Assembly (NCBI GenBank): GCA_021209875.1
Contig: JAGYVD010000003.1
Coordinates: forward strand, 2,666,001 to 2,730,000
Reading direction: 5' to 3'
DNA from: Rosellinia necatrix
Taxonomy: Eukaryota > Ascomycota > Sordariomycetes > Xylariales > Xylariaceae
Length of the DNA: 64,000 bases
The number at the start of each line of letters is the position of its first letter. Positions within the stretch are counted from its first letter, which is position 1. The position numbers and the translations under genes are program-made. The notes under the pieces are model-generated. The model worked only from the letters and a program-made list of their open reading frames with translations, was not told where the DNA came from and did no database searches. Shown here in pieces: positions 1-12,189 of this stretch.

Positions 1-3000
1 TCTAATGTGGGAGCTACGGACTGCCTACACAATTGGATTGTCTCGTGACGACATTGACCGCCAGCGATGCTGTCTATACAAGTAGGTAAAGTACCTACCT
101 ACCTACACTAGTCTCCAGCGAAGAAAAAAAAAAAAGCTATTCTGCATCGTTATCAATATGTACCCAGCTGCTATCTCTAGGTTGCATATTGAGGGTGGGG
201 AGAGGGGGATGGCGCACGAAGGTGGCGTCGCATTGCATGACCACAATCAGATGTTCCATCCAACATGGTCGGGCATGGTGGGGCGTTGTCGAGCTCTCGC
301 CCAAGCTGCTTTCTTCCAGTGTGCATAACTCACTACAGTATGTAACTTACATGTCTTGTTCCCGATTTCGTCATTTGCCCAGTCTCTAGTGCATGTGTTT
401 ATAGGAGCGGGAGGACGGCCTTCGAACGGATGGCTCGCGAATCAATCGTCGGCCTTGCAGCCCCGCTGGGTTTGATCCTACAATGCAATTGCACATGTTT
501 GAGGTTGTAAGCCACTGCATACGCGGGGCACGGCACGCTCAGCCCTTTCAGCTGCTGCCTGGAATCAGAGGGCATCTTGGGGGAAATCTTCTGAGGTGCG
601 AAGGGATGGCAGAGTGGAATCACTGCGGGCGGCGTCGCATTTACGGCCGCATAGGCCTGCGCATAGGCCTGCGTATAGACTGATCACTGACGGATCTGCT
701 GTACCTGCCCTTGGACCTCCGCGTCGACCAAATTCGCTGGAAGGATTAGCTATCCGTAACCAGTGCGACTCTGACAACACTGCCCGAGAACCCATATCGT
801 GCCTTGCCGCCATTTTAGGACTAATGGGCATTCTACTGTCTGCCTGTCAAGGTGCGCCAGCAACAATTCGTCTAACCGGCTTGGATAACAACACGCATTC
901 TTATCTTATAGGATAGGCACCTACCTAGGTATGCATTTGTAATAAGCTACTACCTATTTAATACTGTAAAAGGTTGAAGCTGGCTTCGCGCGTGTTGAGA
1001 GCGAACCACCCCGCACTAATACCATGTCTTTGTGGAATCCTAGACATTCATTACGTACCAGTATACAACTCTACTATCTACATATGTACTCAATTGTGTT
1101 GGATTAATGATTACCAAGCAGGTAATAACCGCGTAGCGCCATATGCTTGTCAAGAGTAAATAGTACAAATGGCAGTCACCTATCGAGTTAGTCTGGATAC
1201 CCATACCCTAAGATCGGTGAGGACTCGTATGAAGTTTAGTGTACGTTACCGTTAGCCTTGACTCGCCTAGCTGCAGCACACTAGTAGTTGCTGCACTCAC
1301 GTAGGTAGGCAGTTTAGTGGAAGAGGCATACATATCTATTATACCCCATATCCCTGTGCTAAGCACATCTAAGCCTAGAGTGATCTGATATACCCGTACC
1401 TACCTACTGTATGGACAAGTGCATGCCTACTGTAGTAGCGGGCAAGTCAGATAGTGTACGACGGTAATTGCTGCTGGCACACCAGAAAGTCGCTGTACAT
1501 GCCCAAGGATAGGTGAGCGGGTTGTGCTACACTGCATGGGCAGCCTCGGTTATTGATGGAAACGCGACCTCTGAACATGCTGAGGCATTCAATTTGGAGC
1601 GGAGGATAGTTATACAGCACGAGAGCATAAAATGTTGACCACAAAAGAATTGCACCTGCACGATAGTGAGGCGGACCCAGTCGTGCGATGCGAAGCGTGT
1701 TCGAGACTCTTGCGCTGATACTATGCAAATGGATAGAATACCTACGCGATGTGATTCTTGCTGGACCCGACATGTCTCGTCCGAGACTGGATGGTTCATG
1801 TGACGATGGCAAGATAACCAAATAGTGGGTATCTAATTTCCAACTAGCGAATAGGATGCAGGGAAAAGCAGAGTCTCACGGAGGAGCTCTGAAGCTCAAC
1901 GCAAGTTCGTTTTTCATTGCTTTTAGGAACGCGTTGCGAGGCATTAATCGAGGTTGTTCATCAATTAAAAACTCAGATGCGTTGCACAGCAGCACTATCT
2001 GACGGTCCCCCCTTTCTTAATTCATTTATATATCTACTACCTAATCTTCTACCAGCTGCTACCTACTGTACGTATTGTGCTACTAGTAACTGGTGAGATT
2101 GTAGATGGTGTACAGACGCATCCATTCTCTGCTTGTGCTGAAGATGTTGAGGTAGATAACTATGGCACTACCTACGTAATCACGTCGGTTTGGGCTCTGG
2201 TAGACACTTCTATGTAGGATATGACTGCTGATATGAAGGAAGGGAAAAAAAAAAGGCCAATCGAAAAACGTACAACCCTGGACTCTCTTAGTGTAAATGG
2301 CCTAACCTACTCTATTTTATGCAAAGGTAATAAAAGGCTTGGCGGCTTCTGCAGGCAACCGCGTTTACTTGCATCGGCGGCCTCCGTGGCTTTAAGTACC
2401 TTGTACAAGAGAGTTGGTTGATGGTACCTCGTCAATCCTTCCTCAGGCCGTTGGTCGATGCTTGTTGCTCTCTCTCGAGGATACCTCGGGCAAATAAATA
2501 ATAGCATGCGCCGTTGCGAAGATACTTCCTGCTGCGACCCGGTTGTGGTTCAATGGACTGCTATGGTATCACAGACTACCTATGCATAGGAGATGCCGCC
2601 AATTGGACAGTTAAAATAGGTAGTCAATCGGATCATAATGTTGCCTGTGAGGCGAGTGCTGACGGCAATCGCGGTCTCATTTTCCCCCTCGGAATCGGGC
2701 TGCTCGCCAATCTCCGCACTTCCGATGGAGCTCTCTCCCCAGACACCATGACTCCCCGAAGTGCTTGGTCCGGGCGTCCGAGAAGACTTGGCACTTGTTT
2801 TGTAACTGCCTTGACTCCGCTTAGGGGCAAGTTGTCGTTCAATCCACAGATATTTACGAGGGAAAACCCTTCCTTAGCGTTTGATAAAGTGTCAATGGCC
2901 TTCATCGGAGTATTAGCATGATTGTTGCTTGGATGTACACGTAGAGTGTGGGTGAAACAGAGGTAATTGGTTAGCCTTGTATATTTTGCATGGTCAAGGA

Positions 3001-3739
3001 TGAGATTCATCACAGGTTTCCATCGACCACTCAAGAGTCTCGGGGTCTGTTGTCTTTAGATAGCCACCGCTCGTTACCCTAACCCTGTCTACGTAATACA
3101 TATTTGCATCTATAAGACAGTCGTGACCCATCCATTACGTGAGCCCCCAAATCCCTGACATTGAGGCTGAGTGCTGTTGATCAATGCATGGAAACCCCCA
3201 GATGACGTAAAATATTCAAGGCGGGCATGTTGCAGGTCTATGGCAAGTGGCAAGTGGCAAGTTCAGATATGCATCTTGTGTTTTGTAACTCTGGATTGTC
3301 CAGAATATGATATAATTTAACGGTATCTATGTAGGCAGACACCACCGTCCGTTATGACAGAGTAGTGGCGTGGCTATCTCCCAGACGGCCAGGTCAAGTA
3401 TGTATCTACGAAGAAAGGTTCGTTTATACTATCTCTTCGCCACCAGAGCTGGCGAAATACCTGTCTGGGTTACTCATTCGTCCTTCGGCCACATCCAAAC
3501 ATGGTGTTTTTTACTCGTGCCTTCCACAATATATCGTAGGCACTAATAGATGCGTTAGAATATCGAACACCCTGGTGCCGTATGTGTGATATCGCACCTG
3601 TTCAGATCTAATAGATCTCTCCAGCGCTGCTCGATCTATTATTTCCGAGGTTATACCGGTAGGTTCTACGTGACGTGACGTAAACCAAATAATCGAGGGT
3701 TCCATAGCGTTGTTGTCGTCGTTGGGGACCTATAAAGAC
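1..3739. other. Intergenic, no gene recognised
   Basis: All open frames here are short (135 codons or fewer), many lack a true ATG, and none resembles a known family or joins to another frame through convincing splice sites. The stretch holds several copies of the dispersed ACCTACCT/AGGTAGGT motif (near 85-110, 917-930, 1300 and 1395-1408), an A-run near 123-135, and a three-fold 8-base tandem repeat of the type TGGCAAG(G/T) near 3240-3263. I see nothing else that can be supported. Confidence 0.6.
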
Positions 3740-4686
3740 TCAAACGTTTTTGTCAAATAGCTTGGTGATCGGCTTCGCCGACTGTTACAAAATGTAAGCA
3801 ACTTTACCGCTAAACCATATCATGGATTGACTCACGTCGATAAATTTCTCCAGCTCTTTGTCCAGATTCGAGAGATCGTCCTTCCGCCGTTTGTTATCGG
3901 CGATGAGTTTCTGCTTACGCTTGAGGAGCTCCATTCGTTTCTGCTCGAGGGCCTCTCGCTCGCCCCGCTCGTGCTCAATTCGCGCGACCATCAATGTATC
4001 CTCATCATCGTTCTCGTGCTCGGGCTTCAATGCCAAAAACTCCTCGACGGGTATGAGGGGAAGTTGCTGATACGAGTGACTGTTTTTGAATTTAGATTAG
4101 CCCCTGGGCAAGCTTTCAGTTATGTGACAGTGATAACAGCCGCGAACGGTGTTTAAATGGGCGGAAACAGGTTACTGAGCAATGGCCATGGAACAGCCGA
4201 TCTTCTATTCGACGCAGTCCTGATTCATTGGGATGTTTGTGGTTGAGGTGACGAAAGCCAGAGTTACCAGTATGGCCGTTGTTTTCACTTGCTTTTCGCA
4301 TATTGGTCACGTAAATAGATAGGTAGGTTAACTAACTCGAATGATTCACAGGCAGCGATCTCGCCTTGTAAATGTCGCTGCTCATAATATAAATTCTGAA
4401 GCTGGAGGTGCAGACGGTCAACCTCTTGGCGTGCTTCTGAGGTCTGGGCTTTCGTCTGGCGTGCGGCAAAGTTTGCTGCCCGATGCAATCCACGAAGCTG
4501 CGCGAGGTTCGTGATAAGGAGCTTCTGTTGCTTTGACGTCTCCAACTGGGCTTCCGTTGATGCTGTGTCAATCGGACCAGCAGCGACAATCTGGTCCACA
4601 AGACTTAAGGCTTGTATACGCGTGTCCCGTGAGGCGGAAAGCACGGTAGCGAGCTCCGGATCGGTGACAATCTCGTTGACTGCCAT
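3740..4686 (-). CDS. THOC5: THO complex subunit THOC5 (Fms-interacting protein family)
   Basis: Predicted 211-residue protein with three exons: 4686-4337, 4079-3836 and 3781-3740. Seen: the introns start GTTAGT and GTGAGT and both end CAG; phases match, and the stop follows a short last exon. The protein is almost entirely helical and coiled coil. The segment LQLQNLYYEQRHLQGEI (about residues 94-110), followed by a PLIPVEEFLAL segment across the first junction, is the diagnostic THOC5 signature. A charged coiled coil follows, and the C-terminus ends KPITKLFDKNV. Known: THOC5 is part of the THO/TREX complex, which couples transcription to mRNA packaging and export in the nucleus. Fungal members are short (about 200 residues), so this is full length. 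The start at 4686 is chosen because the upstream in-frame residues do not look conserved. The first intron (257 bases) is long for this window. Confidence 0.88.
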
Positions 4687-6426
4687 GGCTGGCGCGGTTG
4701 GATGGATGATAAGGGTTCTGGAGCTTTGTATTCCGAAATCGCGATTGACGTGATGTCCAGTCCTGGGGCTCTCTAAGGCTGGCCAATCACGGTCGACTTC
4801 CCGCAGCGGCCCACAAGCACAGCAGGTAGGTACATAACTATTTGCCGATTCGTTTTGGCGGGGATTTGCGACCACTGTTTCAAGTTGGCCAGTGCAGAGC
4901 CCGCAACGATGCCCAGGCGGCTGCTTAGCAACTTATGGGCAAGTACCTACCTACCTACTATGATTACTACTCAAGCCAACCTGCACCCATGGTAGGTTAG
5001 GTAGCTGAGCCTTTTTTTTTTTTTTTTTTAGCAATATGAATTACCGCTTAGACAGGCTCTACCTAATCTAGTAGGTACTGTCCTACCCTGCACTTTCTAC
5101 TACGTATATCATATACACACTTGTGTAGCAATGTTGGCTCGCAGTAGGTAGTTGTTTAGTCAGATCGGAATGAGATGGGAAAGACGGCAAGGCGTGTGGA
5201 TCGGGCCCAGTGGATATGCAGATTAGGGAGGAACCTTGGTGGTCTTTACGGATCTTGGCATGCCACAAAAGGTTGTCCCTTCCTGCCTTCGACCACTTGT
5301 TTGTGCTCAGCTTGAATAGAATGAGGAGGTGCAGACTCAAGTAGTCTCGTACAATAGGGAAACCTAGTAATATGGAGCTAGATGCGATCCGCTGGCAAGC
5401 ACCAGCACGGCGCCAACCCAGATACATACATACATACCTACTTGAGTAACTACCTCCTGCAGAACTCCCTTGGTCGACTGTTACACAGCTCCAATGGTTG
5501 GTTCACGACAGCTGGTTGCAGCTAGCCACGGAGAATTGCAGCCATTATTGTCAGCAGCAGACATTTCAAATTGTCTTGGCGACCTAGATAGTACACACCA
5601 TAACTGGAGCAGGCACTCTCGCTACTGCTGTGCTGGCTGTAGGTCCCATGCATGGATTCACCGTATCCTTGTTGTCACGAGTTTTCGGGGTTCACCCTCG
5701 AAGTTCCTTTCTAAGAGCCCTTTCTCACGAGCTCATTCTTTTTGTCTGCTTGGTCTTGTCTGCTACGTTTTGTCTGCTACGTTTCGCCCTGCTAGTTTCT
5801 TCTTTTGCATTTGGGTTTGAGGTTTGAGCCGGTTTCCCATATGATACATTGAACCACCTGCAACCACCATCTCCCAATAACGCATATAGAGTTTGTTTGT
5901 CAGCAGCCACCAAATTCCCGAGTTACCTCCCCAAGGTTTGACTCAGTTACATACATAACTACTTGCATACACAGATTCCTGCTTGCCTTCCATCAATTAC
6001 ATATCTACACGCTACGTACATACAGAGCAGTCTATAGATCTCGAATTACACCTCGAATTACTCAGGCTCCGAGCTAGAATACCGACAAACTCCACCATCG
6101 AATCCTCCCGGCCGGCCAATCTCCGTCAGAATCCACCGCATGTGATTCGGTATACCTTCGCCATCTCACCCACTCAACAACCCCAATCTTTCCCTCGTCT
6201 CCTTCACAATTGTTGGGTCGTGCCGCCGCTTCCGCTACGCCCGCCACGCCCGCCACACCCAATCTCGCCTATCCAGATCAGGGGCTCGAATCCCCGGTCC
6301 GACCGCCAACGCTTCGATCAAATTGGCCCAACTGCGCTTTTCTAAGCTGTATCCTATAGCTTCTCAGCGCCAACGCGCTCGCCCGCTTGGTTGTGTAGCC
6401 GGCACCACCAACTTGCCACGCCTCTC
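4687..6426. other. Divergent intergenic region between THOC5 and the PAQR gene
   Basis: The region contains the divergent promoters of the two flanking genes. Seen: ACCTACCT-type motifs near 4318-4330 and 4945-4960, a long T-run at about 5012-5029, and a pyrimidine-rich stretch leading into the PAQR start. The part from about 5960 to 6426 is C-rich and likely 5' untranslated sequence of the PAQR gene. Open frames here are short and unrecognised. Confidence 0.5.
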
Positions 6427-8078
6427 ATGCCTACGACGCCCACCATGCCCTGCTCTTCGTCTTACGCCCTCGGGCCGATCGAAGATGTCCCCGAGGCAAC
6501 GACCTCCGGTGCGGCCGTCACCGATCAGAAAACCATCCAGCGTCGGCGCCACTCCTCGTTTATTCCTCATCGCCGTAAATCTCTAGTCAACCAGATCATG
6601 GACGGAGAAGAAGCGCTCCTGCTCAAAGTATATCCTCCCATCCCTCATTTCGTTATCACTTTGCTAAGCAAGAGAAGGTCGATATTTTTCTCTCCGAATT
6701 GGAGCGCCGCTTAGAATCTCTCGAGAGCTACGGTGATCTATTACACCTCGATGCTAGCATAGCGAAGACCTTCTCGACCCTACAAGCAGTACGGGAAAGG
6801 TGTTCCCATGTATCCGAAGAATTTATTGGTGCCGGCCGTCGTCGACTCCAAGTAATGGTTGAGACGCTAGATGCCAGGTATCAGGGGGCCCTGGCCAGGG
6901 CCGAGTCTATGAATGAAAAGGCTCGTATAGGCATCGAGCTTTTAGACAATATGATGGACGACTTTGAGTCCCGCGCTATCAAGTTGAGGGACCAGGGATT
7001 TGCGAACGCTGCTGGGGCAGCCGAAAGCCTTATGGATGGTGGTCGAAGGGTGATGGATGAGAGTTTGGAGCGTGCCCGTGGTGTGGTCGACGAGGGCATT
7101 GGGCGTGCCAAGCGTGCGGCCGAATCGCTCGAAGAGCATGTGCAACACGCCATCAAACGAGCGCGCGAGGAGGGCCTACTAAGGTACGATGAACTGCCTG
7201 TTCCATGGAGGATTAACCCTCACATCCTCAGGGGATACCGTTTCTCTGACTCCAAGATCGAATGCGTCCGATCCGTGTTTGGTGTCTCGAACGAGACGGT
7301 AAATATCTGGTCTCATGCGCTCGGCTTTTTCCTTGTCTTGTCCGTCGCCTTTTATTTTTACCCGACATCTGCCGATTTTTCTCTCTACACCAAGTCCGAC
7401 GTTTTTATCGCCGCAGTCTTTTTTTTCGCTGCCTGTAAATGCCTGGTCTGCAGTACAATATGGCATACGATGAACTGTGTCGCGGATCAAACTCTGATGG
7501 AGCGATTTGCTTGCATTGATTATACCGGTATAGCGTTGCTTATCGCTGCATCAATCATGACCACCGAATACACCGCCTTCTACTGTGAACCGGTCTCCCG
7601 CTGGACTTACATGACTGCAACTGCCGTCTTGGGCGTCGCAGGCACAATTCTGCCATGGCACCCAACTTTCAACGGCCAAGACATGGCTTGGCTGAGAGTG
7701 GGCTTTTTTATCGGGTTGGCAGCGACCGGTTTCATGCCGATCCTCCAAATTATCTTGACCCGTGGTTCAGCTTGGGCCTACGAGTTCTACCTGGACTCAA
7801 ACTTGGTGAAATCACTCCTAGTTTACGTTGTGGGGGCGTGTGTATATGCTAGCAAAGTCCCGGAGAGATGGTTTCCTGGCGCTTTCGACTTCTTTGGGAA
7901 TGCCCACAATCTATGGCATGTAAGTGACGATCCATCTCTGCGAAACAAATTGACACAATATCACTAACTAGATGAGTAGCTGGCGGTCCTTGGAGGGATT
8001 ATTTATCACTATATTGCAATGTTACAGTTCTTCTCGGGCGCTTTCCAGAGAGCTGAACTTGGATGCCCAACATACTAG
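6427..8078 (+). CDS. izh3: PAQR / hemolysin-III family membrane protein, Izh3-like
   Basis: Predicted 513-residue protein with exons 6427-6627, 6678-7919 and 7980-8078. Introns are 50 and 60 bases (GTATAT..AAG, GTAAGT..TAG); the first acceptor is a non-optimal AAG and could lie 3 bases upstream. The start is the first true ATG in frame (6427). Residues 1 to about 240 are hydrophilic, with a long amphipathic helical stretch. The PAQR core begins at LPVPWRINPHILRGYRF (about residue 240) and has seven hydrophobic segments. The expected zinc ligands are present: His330 in CSTIWHTMNC, and His477 and His481 in HNLWH, the last motif being split by intron 2. Known: yeast Izh proteins are membrane receptors linked to zinc and sterol homeostasis, and Izh3 also has a long N-terminal extension. 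Function as a receptor here is inferred from family. The gene is convergent with the cysteine-rich gene, with only 174 bases between the stops. Confidence 0.88.
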
Positions 8079-8252
8079 CAATTGATATTTGAGACCCTAT
8101 TAAGAAGAATGAATTGCCAACGGGCGATCCAGCTTTGGCCGCGCAATACCAAACACCACGTCCCTCGCGGCCCTTGCAAATGCACTAGAGTTGCAGCCAC
8201 CTATGTTCCGTCATCCTCAACCCGCACTGCTACCATGCTGCCGTATTAAGGA

Positions 8253-9062
8253 TTACAAGGTCGTGAAAAGGCTCACCACGGCTGCCATGATGACAAAGTT
8301 TATAATGGTTCGGTCCTCTCTGACAGACCTGGAAATCTGGACCATAGGCGAAACAGGCTTGGAAATCTCTGGCGGGGATGGGGCGGATGTGTTTGTTATT
8401 GGTACCACTATGGAGACCGTGACAGGCGTTTCGGAAGAAGCTGATGAATACGCCGGGATAGACTTCGTTGGGATTTCTGCGAATGACTCCGAAGCTGCTC
8501 CCGTATCAGAACTGGCCGAAAAGATTACGGTCGCCTCCGGGTCGGCTGCCAGGGCCGGCGTGACCTCAATGGGGCGGCTTATTCCGGTCGAGGTGATCGC
8601 TGCGGGGCCGGCGGTGGTGATGTGGTTCGCTACGGAACCTGGCAGGTCAAAGCCACCGTTTTTGGCACACGTCGTCAAATCTTCACCCTATTCAATCACT
8701 TAGCAACCGGTGCGCCAAATACAGAACGCTTGTTGGTACTTACCTCAAGACAGCAATGCCCTTCAATGGGTGCGCAATAGCTCCCACTGCCACAAAAACC
8801 CCCAGTAGAATGGCAGCATGTCTGCCTTGCTGTCAGTGCCCGGAATTATTTTGCATTCACACCAACATACCTGACCAAGGCTGGGATTGAAACACCATAA
8901 ACTCTCTGGCCCGCCACATGGTATTGACCCGGCACCATACGTCTGGTCGCAGGTCATCATTGCCTGTCGTCTACGAGATGGCGCGACAAGCGGCGAGTAC
9001 CGCTCTGTTGCATGTACAAGCGAGCCGAAGGCTGGCAGGAGGAGTAAAATCGAGCGTAGCAT
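8253..9062 (-). CDS. Small secreted cysteine-rich protein, probable GPI anchor
   Basis: Predicted 234-residue protein with exons 9062-8871, 8821-8744 and 8687-8253; the introns (49 and 56 bases) are GTATGT..CAG and GTAAGT..TAG. Residues 1-18 form a classic signal peptide (LRSILLLLPAFGSLVHA). Ten cysteines lie between residues 38 and 97 (38, 49, 57, 66-67, 74, 80, 87-88, 97). They include two CC pairs and a GFCGSGSYCAPIEGHCC core encoded by the middle exon. A Ser/Thr/Pro-rich, probably O-glycosylated linker follows. The last 18 residues are hydrophobic (TIINFVIMAAVVSLFTTL), as in GPI-anchor signals. I recognise the pattern as a widespread fungal cell-surface family of unknown function; chitin binding or an effector role would be speculation. 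The middle-exon reading frame was chosen because only that frame yields the regular cysteine pattern and joins both neighbours in phase 0. Confidence 0.8.
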
Positions 9063-10517
9063 GTTACGATGCGACGTCGTTTGTGCCGCTTAATGAGAAT
9101 AGACTTATGGCCGATGAGTGGAGAGCACTTGAGTAGCTTTCCTAACGCTATTTCGATCAAAGTACCGAAGGTGACGGCTTCTTCGACGCAGGTATGGCGA
9201 AAACGAAAGGTGTAGTGTGGATGAAGGAGTGCCACTTTGAGATAATGAATAGATGTAGATATGGGTCTAGACGCGCAAGGTGATAAAATTACTTAGAGCT
9301 AAAGGCAGAAGCATATACAGCGGCGCTCGAAGGACCTTTATTTTCTTGCTCTTGGAATAGACATTAGATTAGGGGCTGGCCTCTTAATACATGTTGACTA
9401 GTCTCGTTCCCTTGCGACCGGGCGGGCAACAGCACATAGGATCTAAAATTTTAATGAGCATCATACCATCGTGTCTGAGTTGCAATCAATTAAAGGGATT
9501 CTCTATCCCTGATAATGAGGACATATTGTTCTCCAACATTGCTCGAGTAACTCCTTACGAGTTGCAGTGGAATTTGCGGCGTTCGTTAGACAATATTCAG
9601 CGTCCTACTCTCCCTCTCGAGCCTCCCTTAACAAATCAAACAGCCTATCTTCTAAACGGGCAGCTTTCGCCCTGTCCTATTAAGCGTAGAAAAGGGAAGA
9701 GGATTGAGATGCAGAACTCAAGCTTCGCGTCGGTGGCTTGTTGCCCATACTAGGCACCCACAGCCGAATAGCCGCACGATTCGATTTCATCTCATCCCAG
9801 CTCATCATCGCACGGACGCACACCACATCTCATATATTCGTAGTTCACAAAGTCCATAAATTCCCATACAGGATCTCTACAAAACGGGGGGGATATGTAG
9901 TTTACGAAGTTTAAAACATTGGAATCTAGTCAGACTGTCTCGAAGGTTCATTAACTACCTAGGAAACATTCCATTCTAGTGGACAGGACCAAGATTCTTA
10001 CTACGGTAGGGTACAGTATGTTTCGTATGCTGAAAATTAGAGACACTAGGAGACAACTCTGAAGTGAATGTCTTCAAGTTATTGTGTTTGATCTTTTTGG
10101 GGCTTACGATGGAGACCTAAGTTGAAACCGTGGTCTGTTGGTTTATCGATCCGACCCATGCCATCGAACCCCCCCCCCTATCATGACCCCATTGCATTTG
10201 CATGCATCAAACGCAATACACAAGCCGCCGCCCAAACTGATGCGCAGTTTCCTTTCCATCGTAACCTGATTCATTTCGAATGCATCCCGTCGTGGTCGTT
10301 TATCTCATCACAATTATTACAGTATAATACAAGTCAATCGTAGTAGACTATGAAAGGCCGTGTCCTTCCGACTCATCTGAAAGGGGCACCTCGGTTCGCG
10401 TGTATGGTGATTATATTGCCAAGACATATCGCGGCGTTTGGCCGAGCTCGCTGAGCTACACCCCCAGTTTCAATGTGGGTTTGGGGGCGCCAAAGTTGTG
10501 AAGCTAACCCCTTTATA
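9063..10517. other. Intergenic region
   Basis: This is shared promoter sequence of the cysteine-rich gene and 3' flank of the Bub2-like gene. One ATG-started frame at 9391-9753 (120 codons) is seen, but it has no signal peptide, domain, or recognisable similarity, so I do not call it a gene. A C-run lies near 10167-10177. Nothing else is supported. Confidence 0.5.
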
Positions 10518-12132
10518 TCACAGGGCATGCCTCACGATCTCCTCGTACACGTCGTCGGGTATCATCTTAATGATAGCCAGTGCATGGGCCTTGATGTGAT
10601 CAGCCTGCAGGGTTGGGAACGATCGAAGTAGCTTATTGGGACTACACCATCCGGTTAACACTAATGGCTTCACAGGCATATGGGGAAAGGGAGCATGACC
10701 GACCTTGAAGAGCCAAGCAATTCATTGCGCATCATGATGAGTTGCGCTACGATGCAGAGGATGTTCAGATGCGGTCCGTAGGCAAACAGGAAATCCCAGA
10801 GGTTTAGCACCTCTGGTAAGGGCGGGGTACAAGCACAAAGGGTCAGCACCGATGGAAAAGCATATATCTCGGCTGAGAGACCCTTTGATGTGAGGTAGAG
10901 GCTCAGTTTGGGATCTACTATACCCAATACTTTATCAACAAGCCGAAGACCCCGATGTACGCCATCCATAGCACCTCGAATGTAGCCCGGGCATTCTTTA
11001 GTCAGGAGCTGGTGCAAGGCTACAAAGGCCTCGGCTTCGCTACGAGCAGCATATAGGAAGGGAGCCGCTAGAACATTCATGCCCTGTACATAAATTCCCG
11101 GTTCCGAGGCATTCGTATCCGACCCTTCTGTCGTGAGCGTGAGAGCACGGGTGCGACCCCTCGTCACAGGCGACGACGTGGTTGCTTGCGAGGCGTCGCT
11201 CTGGGAGGGGCTAGCACTGTTGCTAGCGGGGAGCGATTGTCGGCTACTAGGCGGGCGACGCCCCTCCTTGGCGTCGTGCAGCATCCAAGCAACAGCATTG
11301 AGCAGCCGGATCAAGCTTGCCTCGCTTACACGGCGACGGAAGAGTGGATCGGTGGTCAGTGTCCGAAACGTATCGTTCCGAATTTTGGAATAGGCAGGAG
11401 AGGCGCCACGGTGAACGAGTCTAAGGTATTCGTCGGTCGTCAAGACTGACGCATCGAGTAAAATCAGCCAGATATAGATCCGGCTGGAGGACTAAGCAAG
11501 GGACCACGATTATTAGCTTCCTAGCTACAGTCGGGGCTACGGGAGAGACACTCATAGCACACTCGTAGCACACTCGTAGCACGCTCGTGCGGGCAGACAG
11601 ATAGGCAGGCAGACAAACGAACGGACGGAGTGCTTACCATGCCGTCGATATCGCTCCTCACCCCCTGGTCCAACACTTTAAAGCGCATATTCGTGAGGGC
11701 CCCGCCTACATCTTCGTCCGGGGGGCCATCTTTTATCAGCCTGTCCAAGCTCAGCGCATCGGCCGCAGACGGGGCCCTGCTCAGGGCGGCGCGCCTCGCA
11801 TGCAGGGACGTGGACGAGGTAGCACTGCGAAGAGTCGCGGGGTTGGGACTGCCACTGGCATCCGAGTTGGCCCTGTGCCTCTGCGGCGATCGATTGAGGG
11901 CTTGACGGCGGGTCGGGGAGATGTCGCGCGAGTGCGCCTCTCGGAGTTTCTGCTGGTTGAGGACGGTGGACGAGCTGCTGATGATCTTGGCCGCGGCGCC
12001 TAGATTATGCGCCGACTGCAGCTTGCGCAAAGTCCTCTGCGTCCGCGGCGTTAGAGGACTCTGGAATTCGATACCGAGGGAAGAAGGCGGGAAGAAGTAA
12101 GGGTTCACCTCTCTCGTTGGACTTGGCATCAT
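10518..12132 (-). CDS. bub2: Bub2/Cdc16-type TBC-domain GAP (mitotic exit / septation checkpoint)
   Basis: Predicted 468-residue protein with exons 12132-11638, 11491-10704 and 10641-10518. Introns are GTAAGC..TAG (146 bases) and GTCGGT..TAG (62 bases); the second donor is unusual, but the joint restores the conserved SPNKLLRSFP motif. The TBC domain starts near residue 150. Both catalytic fingers are present: IRNDTFR (residues 202-208, Arg finger R208) and YVQGMN (residues 299-304, Gln finger Q301). Also seen are ELYAFPSVLTL-like and LWDFLFAYGPHLNILC segments typical of Bub2. Known: Bub2/Cdc16 with its partner Bfa1/Byr4 inactivates the Tem1/Spg1 GTPase at the spindle pole body. Odd: a roughly 150-residue Ser/Arg-rich N-terminal extension, and a roughly 55-residue Ser/Thr-rich insert between the two fingers. 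Two adjacent ATGs (12132 and 12129) can start it. Confidence 0.87.
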
Positions 12133-12189
12133 TCGTCGTTGTTGTCGTCGTTGTTGTCGTTGTTGTTGTCGTCGTCGTCGTCGTCGTCT
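12133..12189. repeat. GTT/GTC trinucleotide microsatellite
   Basis: About 18 units of mixed GTT and GTC lie immediately upstream of the Bub2-like ATG. On the transcribed strand they read as AAC/GAC repeats in the presumed 5' leader. In another frame they would encode a threonine run, which is a shadow. Confidence 0.85.

Noticed and set aside
6278..6300. B-box-like CTCGAATCCCC resembling a tRNA T-arm
   Set aside because: No A box or acceptor stem upstream; it lies in the PAQR leader.
9391..9753. ATG-started 120-codon frame between the cysteine-rich and Bub2-like genes
   Set aside because: No recognised similarity, signal or neighbouring exon. It could be a real small gene, but nothing in the sequence supports it.
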